A DNA stretch of 64,000 nt from Arthrobacter frigidicola (GCA_003602285.1 QZVU01000004.1:62001-126000); one strand, 5' to 3'; positions 49,267 through 57,937 are shown, counted from the stretch's first letter. The notes: generated from the letters alone by a model not told the origin. A program made the numbers and translations.

Positions 49267-50576
49267 AGCAGTTGCTCCCCTCGAAGGACGGAGATGATGA
49301 ATTCGGTGGACTCTTCGGGCGTGCCCTCGGGGTCGACCGATGCTGGGGGCGCCCAGGTTTGCTGGATGCCAGTTGAGACCTCGTTGTAGAACGGGGTCTG
49401 CGGACGTGGGGCGGACTGCTCAAGCGATTGCCTGATGGTGTCCGCCATGGGGAAGGCCTCTTCGATCTTGGGGTCCTCGTAGGCCTCCGTGTTGGCGGGC
49501 GGGTTGCCGTTGGTGACGAAGTATTCAGCCTGGTTCTCCGGAGAAACGATGCATTCGATCGCCTCGTAGGCAAGCTCCGGGTTGTCGCTGGCAGCTCCGA
49601 CGCCGAGGTTGATACCGCCCAGGGGCGGAGCGGAGTCCTCGCCCTCGGCGACCTGAGGGTAGAGGCCCCAGCCGATGTCCTCGATCAGTCCCGCATCGAG
49701 GGTCCCCGCTTCGACCGCGCCGTTGGTGGCGGGCCACACGAACGGCCAGTTCACCATGAACGATCCGTTGTCCCCCTGGAAGTTGATCATCGAGGTGTTT
49801 TCGTTCTGGGTGGCCAGACCGGGACCACCGAGGCCGTCCTTTCCGATCGTGGAGACGATGCGGGCCGCTTCGAGCCCCGCGGGGGACTGAAGCGCCAGTT
49901 CAATCTCGTCCGAAGGCGCCTCCGGATCGACGATGATCGACTCGCCGCCCGATTCGACGAGGGCGTTCACCCAAACGGTCATCGACTCGGCCTGGGCGCC
50001 CTGGACACCGAGGTATTTGTCCTGTTCCGCGGCGACATCCATCAGTTGGTCCCAGGTGACAGGCTTGGACATGTCCAGGCCGGCCGCCTCGGCCACCGAC
50101 TTGCGGTACCAGAGGATCTGCGTATTGGCCCAGAAGGGGATGGTGACCAGCTCGTCCTTCCAGGTGGCCCCCGCCAGTGCGCCCTCGACGACGTTCTGCG
50201 TGGTGCTCTCGGCGACGTCGTCGGGCACAGGAGCAAGAAAGCCCGGTTCCGCGAGTTCGGGGATGAACGGCGGGTCCAGGCTCATGATGTCGAGGGAGGA
50301 GTCTCCGGCGGCGAGGCGCCGGGCGAGTTGTTCGCGCTGGGAGGCGGCGTCGCTGGGGAGGAGGGAGGTCTCGATCCGGTAGGCGCCCCCGGCCTCCTCG
50401 GTGCAGCGCTCCGCGATGTCGGCCTGACCGCCGGCGTCCGGGTTGATGTACCAGGTCAGGGTTTCGGTTCCGTCCGCCGGTCCGCATCCGCTCATAAGCA
50501 GCGTGCCTGCCAGCACCGACGCCACGGTGCCGGCGCGCGACCGATTGCGGGCGGAATTTCGTTTCCTTGTCGGCAT
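49263..50576 (-). CDS. Sugar ABC transporter substrate-binding lipoprotein
   Basis: 437 residues. Basic n-region, hydrophobic stretch and lipobox LLMSGC (Cys31 region) mark a lipoprotein. The mature part is a family 1 extracellular binding protein: TLTWYINPDAGGQADIAERC at the start, 'TWDQLMDVAAEQ' mid-way and 'QAEYFVTNGNPPANTEAYED' near the end. It resembles the trehalose-binding LpqY in its opening, which makes a disaccharide ligand plausible, but the ligand is not proven. First gene of the importer operon; GGAGG stands 10 bases before the ATG. No local regulator. Confidence 0.88.
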   Translation of the reverse strand: MPTRKRNSARNRSRAGTVASVLAGTLLMSGCGPADGTETLTWYINPDAGGQADIAERCTEEAGGAYRIETSLLPSDAASQREQLARRLAAGDSSLDIMSLDPPFIPELAEPGFLAPVPDDVAESTTQNVVEGALAGATWKDELVTIPFWANTQILWYRKSVAEAAGLDMSKPVTWDQLMDVAAEQDKYLGVQGAQAESMTVWVNALVESGGESIIVDPEAPSDEIELALQSPAGLEAARIVSTIGKDGLGGPGLATQNENTSMINFQGDNGSFMVNWPFVWPATNGAVEAGTLDAGLIEDIGWGLYPQVAEGEDSAPPLGGINLGVGAASDNPELAYEAIECIVSPENQAEYFVTNGNPPANTEAYEDPKIEEAFPMADTIRQSLEQSAPRPQTPFYNEVSTGIQQTWAPPASVDPEGTPEESTEFIISVLRGEQLL

Positions 50577-50811
50577 ACCTACCGAGCCTCCACATCTTTG
50601 TAGACAACCCAGCCGACGCTTCGAGCGAGGCGCCAGCCCAGACAACCTGCGTGCTTTTTGACCATAAGCCCCGAGCGCGGAATGCGCTAGACAGGAGGCT
50701 TACTAATCAGATGCAGGTGTGACAGATGTGGAGGGAGAGACAGAAGGCGTTTATCGACGACGGACGCATGACGGAGGCCGGTTTGAGGGTGGCCGGCCGG
50801 TGCCTGCGGAC

Positions 50812-51237
50812 TTAGCGGGCCGCGGCGTCCACAGCGTGCGGCGGGCGCTGAAGGTCCGCGGTCACGGCCTCGGCAGGGTCGGTGCCCTGTTGGAGAATCC
50901 GGTTGCCGGCGTCCACGTGGACCACCGACGGGACGTAGACTCGGGCTTCCTCGTCCGTCATTGACGCGTAGGTGATGAGGATGACCAGGTCGCCGCGGTG
51001 AACGAGGTGGGCCGCGGCCCCGTTGATGCCGATTACTCCGGAACCGCGCTCGCCGGCGATGGTGTAGGTCTCGAGGCGTGCACCGTTGGTGATGTCGACG
51101 ATCGACACGAGCTCGCCGGGGAGGATATCGGCGGCATCAAGGAGATCGAGGTCGACGGTGACCGAGCCGACGTAGTGGAGGTCGGCGTGGGTCACCGTGG
51201 CCCGGTGGATCTTGGATTTAAACATTGTCCGGTTCAT
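50812..51237 (-). CDS. panD: Aspartate 1-decarboxylase
   Basis: 141 residues. [16 protein letters not shown], then HYVGSVTVD with the Gly24-Ser25 self-cleavage pair that yields the pyruvoyl group, Lys9, Tyr58 region and [13 protein letters not shown]. It makes beta-alanine for pantothenate and CoA. The ATG at 51237 gives the normal full N-terminus; TATCCT ends seven bases before it, suggesting a leaderless message. Other pan genes are not in the window. Confidence 0.95.
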   Translation of the reverse strand: MNRTMFKSKIHRATVTHADLHYVGSVTVDLDLLDAADILPGELVSIVDITNGARLETYTIAGERGSGVIGINGAAAHLVHRGDLVILITYASMTDEEARVYVPSVVHVDAGNRILQQGTDPAEAVTADLQRPPHAVDAAAR

Positions 51238-51334
51238 CAGGATCAAGGATACTGCCGCCGGTGAGGCGGAACGGACGGGATCGCTCACAGCGCACAGGGC
51301 CCGGGCCGCGGAGAGCAGCGGCCGGGGAAAGGAG

Positions 51335-51405
51335 AGCGGGCGACGGGAATCGAACCCGCGTATCGAGCTTGGGAAGCTAGCGCTCTACCATTGAGCTACG
51401 CCCGC
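51335..51405 (-). tRNA. tRNA-Gly (anticodon CCC)
   Basis: 71 bases folding as a cloverleaf: acceptor GCGGGCG/CGCCCGC, D arm TAGCTCAATGGTAGAGC, anticodon loop TTCCCAA (CCC) and T arm CGGGTTCGATTCCCG, discriminator T. CCA is not encoded. The anticodon stem carries one T-C mismatch (28-42). Confidence 0.93.
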
Positions 51406-51564
51406 ACTGCGGTTGAACCGCTCCATAACCCTACAACATTTCGGCCGGGCGGGCCGCGACCGCCGCACTCCGGCGCGGCAGGGACGGTTCCGGCGGGGGA
51501 GCGGGCGCACGCCTGCACTGTGCCGGGCGGTGTCTGGGGCGTGCGGGGCCTGCAGTCAGCGGGG

Positions 51565-51843
51565 TCAGCCGGTCGGCCCGCGCCGGGCGCGTTCGATCAG
51601 TTCCTTCCACGGCTCATCGAGCCGGCTCTCCGGCAGGGTCACCTCCTGGTACCCGATCACAATGTGATAGACGTAACGGTCGCGCTGGTCCCGCTCCGGC
51701 CGGGTTTCCTCCCCCTGAGGCGCCTCCGCCGCCCGGTCCGCCAGCGGGAGCCAGCGCTCCTCGGCCTCGGCGGGGCTCACCTCAAGGCTCCAGGTCCGGG
51801 TCATGCCGGCGAAGCCCCCCGACCGGGAGATTTCGATCCTCAC
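51565..51843 (-). CDS. Emfourin-like protease inhibitor
   Basis: 92 residues from the GTG overlapping the protease stop (GTGA). The opening VRIEISRSGGFAGMTRTW is the emfourin signature, and the length and its position right after an M4 protease gene of protealysin type fit. Emfourin binds protealysin-like peptidases in the cytoplasm and blocks their active site. A frame running further upstream is only overlap with the protease gene. Confidence 0.85.
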   Translation of the reverse strand: MRIEISRSGGFAGMTRTWSLEVSPAEAEERWLPLADRAAEAPQGEETRPERDQRDRYVYHIVIGYQEVTLPESRLDEPWKELIERARRGPTG

Positions 51844-52886
51844 CCGGTCACCTCCACCTTCGCCCACGCCTGCCTCACCGCTTCGTGCTCCTCCGAGTTC
51901 TGACCGAACCGGGCACGGGCAGCCTCCTGCGTCACGTCGGCAAAGAGCCGGAATCCGCTGTTGGCCTGGATGCCGCCGCCGACCGCGGCGTCGAACCAGA
52001 TCCTGCCCGCCCGCTCCCACGCATAGCCGCCCAGGTGCAGCGCCGTGAGGTAGAAGGCATGGTTGGGGATGCCGGAGTTGATGTGGACGCCGCCGTTGTC
52101 GGAAGTGGTGATCACGAAATCCGACATGGTCGCGGGCTGGGGATCCCGGCCCAGCACATCGTCGTCGTAGGCGGTTCCCGGGGCGGCCAGCGACCGCAGC
52201 GCCCGGCCCTGCACCTGGTCGGTGAACACGCCCTCGCCCACGAGCCAGCTGGCCTGGTCAACGGTCTGCCCGAGGTGGTGCTGTTCGACGAGCACGCCGA
52301 AGACGTCCGAGAGGGATTCGTTGAGCGCACCCGACTGACCTTCGTAGACCAGGTTGGTCGAGTACTGGGTGAAGCCGTGGGTCAGTTCGTGGCTGATCAC
52401 CGTCAGGGACCGGGTGAAGCGGCCGAAGACATCGCCGTCGCCGTCACCGAACACCATGCGTTCGCCGTCCCAGAACGCGTTGTCGTACAGCTCCCCGTAG
52501 TGCACCGTCGCCGCCAGCGGCAGGCCGGCGCCGTCAATGGACGCCCTTCCGTACACCTGGCGGAAGAGGGCATCGGTGGCGCCCAGGCCGTCGTAGGCCT
52601 CATCGGTCGCCGCATCGCCGGTCGCGGCGTCACCCTCGCCCCGGACCAGCGTGCCGGGCAGGATCTCCTGGCCTCCGGCGTCGGAGATCCGCCGCTCCAG
52701 CGGCCGGCCCACCGCGGTGCGCGGCGGAACTGGGGCCGCGAAGGCCTCCTCCCGGCCGGCCAGCAGGGGATCGAGCTGGACGAGGGCCCTGCGGGCGGCC
52801 CGGGCCGCCACCGCGTGCCGGGGGTCATCCACCGCCGCCAGATGGGCCAGCAGATGGGGCGGGACGATGCTGCAGTGCGGGTGCAT
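51840..52886 (-). CDS. Protealysin-like M4 metallopeptidase
   Basis: 348 residues, no signal peptide. A short propeptide of about 50 residues starts MHPHCSIVPPHLLAH, with the PPxLL motif typical of protealysins. Zinc site: His166-Glu167-x2-His170 (ISHELTHGF) and Glu190 (GALNESLSD). The catalytic His is His268 in DNGGVHINSG. GAGGAGG precedes the ATG at 52886. The lack of a secretion signal and the downstream emfourin gene suggest the protease is held inactive inside the cell until released. Family members have been tied to invasion, but here a role in nutrition or competition is as likely. Confidence 0.92.
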   Translation of the reverse strand: MHPHCSIVPPHLLAHLAAVDDPRHAVAARAARRALVQLDPLLAGREEAFAAPVPPRTAVGRPLERRISDAGGQEILPGTLVRGEGDAATGDAATDEAYDGLGATDALFRQVYGRASIDGAGLPLAATVHYGELYDNAFWDGERMVFGDGDGDVFGRFTRSLTVISHELTHGFTQYSTNLVYEGQSGALNESLSDVFGVLVEQHHLGQTVDQASWLVGEGVFTDQVQGRALRSLAAPGTAYDDDVLGRDPQPATMSDFVITTSDNGGVHINSGIPNHAFYLTALHLGGYAWERAGRIWFDAAVGGGIQANSGFRLFADVTQEAARARFGQNSEEHEAVRQAWAKVEVTG

Positions 52887-53004
52887 GGGCCTCCTCGGTT
52901 GGTCCCAACCTAGACCCCGGCACCGACACCCATCAATGACCCACCGCCGCGACACCCGCGTCCGTGGCGGTGGACCGCGGTGGAGCTGGTCGTACTGTTG
53001 AGCC

Positions 53005-53859
53005 ATGAGTGTCGAGAAGAACACCCGCAGCCTCGAGGCCGGGATCGAACGGGATTTTGCGGACAAGATGAGCTACGGCTCCTACCTGCGCCTTGACCTG
53101 CTGCTCGCCGCGCAGCAGCCGGTCAGCCGACCCGAGCACCACGACGAAATGCTCTTCATCATCCAGCACCAGACCTCCGAACTGTGGCTCAAGCTCGTCC
53201 TTCACGAGCTGGGCGCGGTCCGCCGGTTCCTGCGCGCCGACGACCTGCGCGCCGCCATGAAGAGCATCGCCCGGATCAAGCACATCCAGCGCTCGCTTAC
53301 CGAACAGTGGTCGGTGCTGGCCACCCTGACTCCCTCGGAGTACGCCGAATTCCGTGGAGACCTCGGCTCGGCGAGCGGCTTCCAGTCCTACCAGTACCGG
53401 GCGGTGGAGTTCCTGCTCGGCAACAAGAACGAGGCGATGCTGGCGGTGTTCGCCGACGACGAGGCCGCGCACTCACTGCTCTCGGGCCTGCTCACCGAAA
53501 GCAGCATCTACGACGAGTTCATCGCCTACCTCGCCCGGCGCGGCTACGCGGTCCCCGAGGAGCTGCTGCATCGCGACGTGAGCACGGCCCACGTCTTCAC
53601 CCCCGCGCTCGTCCAGGTGTACAAGGAGGTGTACGAGAACGCGGCGGCCAACTGGGATGTCTACGAGGCCTGCGAGGAGCTCGTCGACCTTGAGGACAAT
53701 TTCCAGCTGTGGCGGTTCCGGCACCTGAAGACCGTTGCCCGCACCATCGGCTTCAAGCAGGGCACCGGCGGCTCCTCCGGCGTCGGCTTCCTGCAGCGGG
53801 CGCTCGAGCTGACCTTCTTCCCGGAGCTGTTCGCCGTGCGCACCGAGATCGGCCGCTGA
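53005..53859 (+). CDS. kynA: Tryptophan 2,3-dioxygenase
   Basis: 284 residues. SYGSYLRLDLLLAAQQPVS, then HHDEMLFIIQHQTSELWLKL, FQSYQYRAVEFLLGNKN and FRHLKTVARTIGFKQGTGGSSG (haem His and the substrate-binding loop) identify the enzyme. It opens L-tryptophan to N-formylkynurenine using haem and oxygen. Kynureninase and formamidase genes are not adjacent. TACTGT ends six bases before the ATG, so the message looks leaderless. Divergent from the protease operon. Confidence 0.95.
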   Translation: MSVEKNTRSLEAGIERDFADKMSYGSYLRLDLLLAAQQPVSRPEHHDEMLFIIQHQTSELWLKLVLHELGAVRRFLRADDLRAAMKSIARIKHIQRSLTEQWSVLATLTPSEYAEFRGDLGSASGFQSYQYRAVEFLLGNKNEAMLAVFADDEAAHSLLSGLLTESSIYDEFIAYLARRGYAVPEELLHRDVSTAHVFTPALVQVYKEVYENAAANWDVYEACEELVDLEDNFQLWRFRHLKTVARTIGFKQGTGGSSGVGFLQRALELTFFPELFAVRTEIGR

Positions 53860-53877
53860 CTCCTGTAGTTTTGTAGC

Positions 53878-54453
53878 GTGCTGTTCTCTGATCGTGATAT
53901 CCGTGCCGAAATTTCCGCCTCCCGCATCGAGCTGGATCCCTACGACCCGGCGATGGTCCAGCCGTCCAGCGTCGACGTGCGGATCGATCGGTACTTCCGG
54001 TTGTTCGACAACCACAAGTACGCCCACATCGACCCGGCCGAGGACCAGCCGGACCTGACCCGGCTCGTCGAAGTGGCCCCGGACGAGCCGTTCATCCTCC
54101 ACCCGGGGGAGTTCGTGCTGGGGTCGACCTACGAAGCGGTGACCCTGCCCGACGACGTCGCGGCGCGGCTCGAGGGCAAGTCCTCCCTGGGGCGCCTGGG
54201 CCTGCTCACCCACTCCACGGCCGGGTTCATCGATCCGGGGTTCTCCGGCCATGTCACCCTTGAGCTCTCCAATATGGCAACCCTGCCGATCAAGCTCTGG
54301 CCGGGCTCGAAGATCGGCCAGCTGTGCTTCTTCCGGCTGACCTCGCCGGCGGAGCACGCGTACGGGTCGGGCGAGTACGGCAACCGGTACCAGGGCCAGC
54401 GCGGCCCCACCGCTTCCCGCAGCCACCTGAACTTCCACAGGACCTCGATCTAG
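53878..54453 (+). CDS. dcd: dCTP deaminase, dUMP-forming (DCD:DUT type)
   Basis: 191 residues. [39 protein letters not shown] (with catalytic Glu) and KYQGQRGPT-like [12 protein letters not shown] match the mycobacterial bifunctional enzyme, which converts dCTP straight to dUMP for dTMP synthesis. GTG start 18 bases after kynA ends; TAGTTT ends six bases before it (leaderless candidate). The link with kynA is only position. Confidence 0.93.
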   Translation: MLFSDRDIRAEISASRIELDPYDPAMVQPSSVDVRIDRYFRLFDNHKYAHIDPAEDQPDLTRLVEVAPDEPFILHPGEFVLGSTYEAVTLPDDVAARLEGKSSLGRLGLLTHSTAGFIDPGFSGHVTLELSNMATLPIKLWPGSKIGQLCFFRLTSPAEHAYGSGEYGNRYQGQRGPTASRSHLNFHRTSI

Positions 54454-54461
54454 GTCCCACG

Positions 54462-54564
54462 CTCCAAGCGCCGGGTGTGCACCTCCAAGCGTCGGGTGTG
54501 CACCTCCAAGCGTCGGGTGTGCCCTCTGTGCGCCGAGTGTGCCCTCTGTGCGCCGAGTGTGCAG
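54462..54564. repeat. Tandem array of five 20-21 bp units, two sub-types
   Basis: Units 1-3 follow CTCCAAGCGYCGGGTGTGC plus AC/CC (starts 54462, 54483, 54504). Units 4-5 follow CTCTGTGCGCCGAGTGTGC plus C/AG (starts 54524, 54544). There are no spacers, so it is not a CRISPR array. It begins 9 bases after dcd stops and runs straight into the first ~50-base hairpin element. Confidence 0.9.
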
Positions 54565-54611
54565 ATAACCACCTTCTGGAGCGCGTGAAGCGTGGTGAGC
54601 TGCAGTTTCGG
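54563..54611. repeat. Dispersed hairpin element, copy 1
   Basis: 49 bases starting AGATAACCACC and ending GCTGCAGTTTCGG. ACCAC (54569 on) pairs with GTGGT near 54595; inner CTTC/GAAG extend the stem. Copy 3 (55830-55878) has the same ends and length, copy 2 (55736-55786) is more diverged. Located upstream of the DUF559 gene. The 54612-54702 stretch between it and the gene holds no further repeat that I can see. Confidence 0.82.
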
Positions 54612-54702
54612 TGGGGAGCGCGGGCGGTGGTGCTCCCTTCCCGTCATCCACATAGCGCGGATCCGACGCCAATGGCCAAGGCATCTTCCCCACACTGGCC
54701 GC

Positions 54703-55653
54703 ATGCGCTCTCCACAACCCCTGCCGCGGGCCCTCGCTGGCCGCTCCTTCACCCTCGAGGAGGCGAGGTTTACCGGTGTTTCCCGACGGCGGACGGAATC
54801 GTCCGATCTCACGACGCCGAGCCGGGGAATACGGGTGCCGTGGGGCGCAGCACAGGCGCTCGCCGACTCCTTGCGCCCGCTGCTCAGAGTGACCCCGTCG
54901 GCGGTTGTCGGTTTCTCGACGGCCGCACGTCTGTGGGGGATCCCCCTGCCGGGTGACCTTGGGCCCGGCTTTGCCGTCCATCTCATCTGTCCGCACGGGA
55001 CGTCGGCCCCTCGTCGAAAGGGTGTTTGGGGCCATTCGATGAGGCTTCCGCCGACGGAGACGACAACGCTCGATGGTATTCCGGTCGCCACCCCGGCCAG
55101 GACCTGGTTCGATCTTGCGCAGCTCATATCGGTAGATGCCCTGGTGGCGGCCGGGGATCACGTGGTGAATCGGAACAACAGGATGTTCGCGGAAAAGCGG
55201 GAGGCCCTGGCATCGGTCGAAGAGTTGTCGCAGATGCTGACGACTCACTGCCGGTCACGGGGAGTGTGCACTGCGCGGAAGGCATTGCCGCTGGTCCGGG
55301 AGGGATGTGATTCAGCGCCGGAGACCATGCTCCGTCTCGCCCTCGTCCGGGCGGGTCTCCCAGAACCCGTGCTGGGGTGGGTCATCACCGACGAAGCCGG
55401 CGGTCACGTCGTATGGCCAGATCTCGCGTACCCGAATTACAAGGTCGCCATCCAGTACGACGGCGCACACCACTTCGAGCGAGGGCGGCAGGAGCTGGAC
55501 ATCGCCCGTAATGAAGCGACCGTCCGCGCGGGATGGACACAGGTCATCATCACCGCCCGCTTCATGGACGCGTTCGGTTCAGCAGCGGCAGTGGTGAAGG
55601 TGCGGGACGCCCTGATGCGAAACGGCTGGGACGGCCGCCGCCCTGTCGGGTAA
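54703..55653 (+). CDS. DUF559 (Vsr-like) endonuclease-domain protein with AbiEi-like N-terminus
   Basis: 316 residues from the ATG at 54703. The frame is open back to 54592 inside a repeat, but conserved sequence starts here. Residues 13-45 (RSFTLEEARFTGVSRRRTESSDL) look like the winged-helix start of AbiEi-type antitoxins. The C-terminal part is a DUF559/Vsr-like nuclease: WPDLAYPNYKVAIQYDGAHH with Asp240, Asp253 and His256, then RNEATVRAGW. The Glu usual in EYDG is Gln251 here. AT content and codon use are a little looser than in neighbours, and the gene is flanked on both sides by repeats, hinting at transfer. Role (defence, repair or repeat-linked) unknown. Confidence 0.8.
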   Translation: MRSPQPLPRALAGRSFTLEEARFTGVSRRRTESSDLTTPSRGIRVPWGAAQALADSLRPLLRVTPSAVVGFSTAARLWGIPLPGDLGPGFAVHLICPHGTSAPRRKGVWGHSMRLPPTETTTLDGIPVATPARTWFDLAQLISVDALVAAGDHVVNRNNRMFAEKREALASVEELSQMLTTHCRSRGVCTARKALPLVREGCDSAPETMLRLALVRAGLPEPVLGWVITDEAGGHVVWPDLAYPNYKVAIQYDGAHHFERGRQELDIARNEATVRAGWTQVIITARFMDAFGSAAAVVKVRDALMRNGWDGRRPVG

Positions 55654-55735
55654 GTGAGACGTCCGAGCGACCGCTGCATGGGTGCTGTCACCGTCGCAGG
55701 AGTCTTCGCTGTCGCCGTCCTCGGGTTGATTCGGC

Positions 55736-55786
55736 AGATGACCACGTTATGGGCACTCTAAAGCGTGGTGTGCTGCTGTGTCGCGG
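55736..55786. repeat. Dispersed hairpin element, copy 2
   Basis: 51 bases starting AGATGACCACGTTATGGGC and ending with TGTGTCGCGG. ACCACG pairs with CGTGGT. It differs from copy 3 at about ten positions and by two extra bases. Confidence 0.82.
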
Positions 55787-55829
55787 AGGTGGAGTGGTAC
55801 AGGCCCGCGGTCATTCTCGTTGAAACCGC

Positions 55830-55878
55830 AGATCACCACGTTATGGGCGCTTCGAAGCGTGGTGTGCTGCAGTTTCGG
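55830..55878. repeat. Dispersed hairpin element, copy 3
   Basis: 49 bases starting AGATCACCACGTTATGGGC and ending GCTGCAGTTTCGG. Outer ACCACG/CGTGGT and a 12-base self-complementary core CGCTTCGAAGCG (the loop arm). It starts 94 bases after copy 2. The rest of the 55654-55971 gap shows nothing beyond these two copies. Confidence 0.85.
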
Positions 55879-55971
55879 CAAAGGAATGTGCCGCGGAAGG
55901 CGCTGGGTGCCGTTTCGGCCGGTCCGGGGGGGGCGGAAGGAGCGGCGAGCGAAGGTTCCGGGCCGGGCGCC

Positions 55972-57360
55972 TCAGGTTTCCGGGACGACGGCCGGAGCCA
56001 CCTGTGCCGGAGGCTTCACCGGCAGCAGCAGGAGCAGCCCCGCCAGCAGCACGACAAGGATCCCCAGGATGCCGTACCGCTGCGCGCCGAAGATGCCGAT
56101 CGAGAGGGCGAACAGGGTCGGGGCGAGGAAACTGACGGCGCGCCCGGTGGTGGCGTACAGCCCGAACAGTTCGCCCTCGCCTCCCTCCGGGGCCAGCCGG
56201 GCGAGGTATGCCCGCGAGGACGCCTGGGCGGGACCTACGAACAGGGTCAGCAGAAGGCCGAACACCCAGAAGGTGGTGGAGCCCGTCCATTCCATGCCGA
56301 AGAAGGAATATGTCTCGGCGCCGAGGATCAGGACCGCCGAGCCGGCGACCAGCAGACCGATCAACGAGGCCACGATCACCCGCTTGGGCCCGCCGCGGTC
56401 ATCGAAGTACCCGCCGACGACGGCGCCCAGCGCGGCGATCACGTTCCCGGCGATGGCGAACACAATCACCTGGCTCAGCTCGAAGCCGAAGGTGCCTGCC
56501 GCGATGATGCCGCCGAAGGTGAAGACAGCGGCGAGGCCGTCGCGGAAGACCGCGCTGGCCAGCAGGAAGAAAATGGTGTGAGGGCTGGTCCGGTAGATGG
56601 CCTTCACCCGGCGGATCAGCAGCCCGTAGGAGGCGAAGAAGCCGAGCTGCGCCGCTTTCGGCTGCCGGGGCACCTCGGGCACAGCGAACATGACCGGCAG
56701 GGCAAAGGCGAGGAACCACAGGGCGGAGAAGACCGCCACCAGGCGGATGTTCAGCGCCTCCTCGGTCGAGGACCCGGCCCAGTCCACCACCGGCTGGACG
56801 AAGGCCACGAGGACAATGACCAGGGCGATGATTCCGCCCACGTACCCCATGGCCCAGCCGAAACCGCTGATCCGGCCGACGCTTGAGGGAGTGGAGATTT
56901 GGGAGAGCATGGCGTTGTAGTTCACGCCGGCAAACTCAAAGAAGATATTCGCGGCGGCGATAAGCGCCACGCCGAGGAGCAGCAGTTCGGGTTGGGGGAA
57001 GACGAAGAAGCACAGCCCGGTGAGCAGGGCCACGATCAGGCTGTTCACGCCCAGCCAGAGCTTCCGGCGGCCCCCGTTGTCCGACCGCTGGCCGGTGACC
57101 GGCGCGAGGAGGGCGATCAGCAGGCCGGCGGCGGCGAGGCCCCAGCCCAGGGTCGAGGAGGCGCGTTCCTCCCCGCCGAATGCGTCGGAGGTCAGGTACA
57201 CGGTGAACACGAACGTGGTCATCACCGCGTTGAAGGCCGCGGACCCCCAGTCCCACGAAGCCCAGGACAGGACCTGCCGCGAGAGGATCGGGGTGGGCCG
57301 GGTCGACGGCGCCGGAGCAGCACTCTTCACGGGCATCGGCAGCTGCTGGTCCTTGGTCAT
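55972..57360 (-). CDS. MFS transporter, Atg22/UMF1-like
   Basis: 462 residues, about twelve membrane helices. LSWASWDWGSAAFNAVMTTFVFTVYLT and later GVNYNAMLSQIS with GRISGFGWAMGYVGG are hallmarks of the Atg22-like (UMF1) family, related to yeast vacuolar amino-acid effluxers. RSDNGGRRK is the MFS loop 2-3 motif. The substrate is unknown, amino acids being the family's best-known cargo. Starts at 57360 with no strong ribosome site visible. Confidence 0.85.
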   Translation of the reverse strand: MTKDQQLPMPVKSAAPAPSTRPTPILSRQVLSWASWDWGSAAFNAVMTTFVFTVYLTSDAFGGEERASSTLGWGLAAAGLLIALLAPVTGQRSDNGGRRKLWLGVNSLIVALLTGLCFFVFPQPELLLLGVALIAAANIFFEFAGVNYNAMLSQISTPSSVGRISGFGWAMGYVGGIIALVIVLVAFVQPVVDWAGSSTEEALNIRLVAVFSALWFLAFALPVMFAVPEVPRQPKAAQLGFFASYGLLIRRVKAIYRTSPHTIFFLLASAVFRDGLAAVFTFGGIIAAGTFGFELSQVIVFAIAGNVIAALGAVVGGYFDDRGGPKRVIVASLIGLLVAGSAVLILGAETYSFFGMEWTGSTTFWVFGLLLTLFVGPAQASSRAYLARLAPEGGEGELFGLYATTGRAVSFLAPTLFALSIGIFGAQRYGILGILVVLLAGLLLLLPVKPPAQVAPAVVPET

Positions 57361-57437
57361 AGGGTGAATGCTACCGGCGCTCCGACCCGCCGCCCGGGCG
57401 GCGCGTTCGGCGCGTTTCGGCGCCGTTCAGCGACGGC

Positions 57438-57698
57438 TCAGGTGAGGTCGCGGGTCTTCTCGAACCGCTCGATCGCCCTCTGCATGCCGCGGTTGGTGAA
57501 CACCTGGATGGTGGTCCGGATCGCGCCGGAGATCAGGGCGAAAGCCAGCGCGGACCGGACCGTGTTCTCAAGTCCCTCGGTGCCCTTGGGCGAGGCCTCC
57601 CCGGTGATCTTCTCCCACAGGAAGTCGACAAGCTTGCTGGCGACAATCCCGGCGCCGAGGCCCATCCCGGTACCGAGCAGCTTAATCAGCAGGTGCAT
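57438..57698 (-). CDS. DUF4235 membrane protein
   Basis: 86 residues. MHLLIKLLGTGMGLGAGIVASKLVDFLWEKITG is the family opening, followed by one more membrane segment (ALAFALISGAIRTTIQVF) and a basic end. DUF4235 proteins are small actinobacterial membrane proteins of unknown function. AAGGAGA precedes the ATG at 57698. Confidence 0.83.
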   Translation of the reverse strand: MHLLIKLLGTGMGLGAGIVASKLVDFLWEKITGEASPKGTEGLENTVRSALAFALISGAIRTTIQVFTNRGMQRAIERFEKTRDLT

Positions 57699-57824
57699 TG
57701 GATCTCCTTCGGTTGACTGAATCTCGAACAAGCCTAGCGGTGCCGGGCCCGTGCGGCACCGCGGCCCAGAACCGTACGGGCGCCGCCGCCGGGACCAGGT
57801 GTAGACTCGGTCACGCAAACATAC

Positions 57825-57937
57825 GACAGGGGAGCGCCGACCGGACGCAGCATAGCTGCCGACGGAACCGGGCGCTGAGAGTGCGGACCACCGCAGACCC
57901 TCGAACCTGATCCGGTTAGTACCGGCGAAGGGAGTCG
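57825..57937 (+). promoter_or_regulatory. Thiamine pyrophosphate (THI-box) riboswitch
   Basis: GGGGAGCGCC, then GCGCTGAGAGTGCGG, ACCCTCGAACCTGATCCGG and TTAGTACCGGCGAAGGGAG are the TPP aptamer elements in order. A TAGACT -10 lies at 57802-57807. The aptamer ends 80 bases before the ykoE start. Confidence 0.97.

Noticed and set aside
49263-50576. Trehalose-specific LpqY assignment
   Set aside because: The opening resembles LpqY, but binding residues cannot be checked by eye and no trehalose genes are nearby, so the call was kept general.
50726-50815. 29-codon plus-strand frame starting ATGTGGAGGGAG between the sugar importer and panD
   Set aside because: It has no ribosome site and runs into the end of panD; no conserved feature to support it.
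53005-54453. kynA-dcd functional operon
   Set aside because: The two lie 18 bases apart but dcd has its own -10 and GTG with a leaderless layout, and the enzymes share no pathway.
54462-54564. CRISPR array
   Set aside because: Units are adjacent with no spacers, differ in sequence, and no cas genes are near.
53473-55248. Minus-strand open frame over dcd, the repeats and part of the DUF559 gene
   Set aside because: Contains a repeated peptide only because it crosses the tandem array; no domain and no ribosome site.
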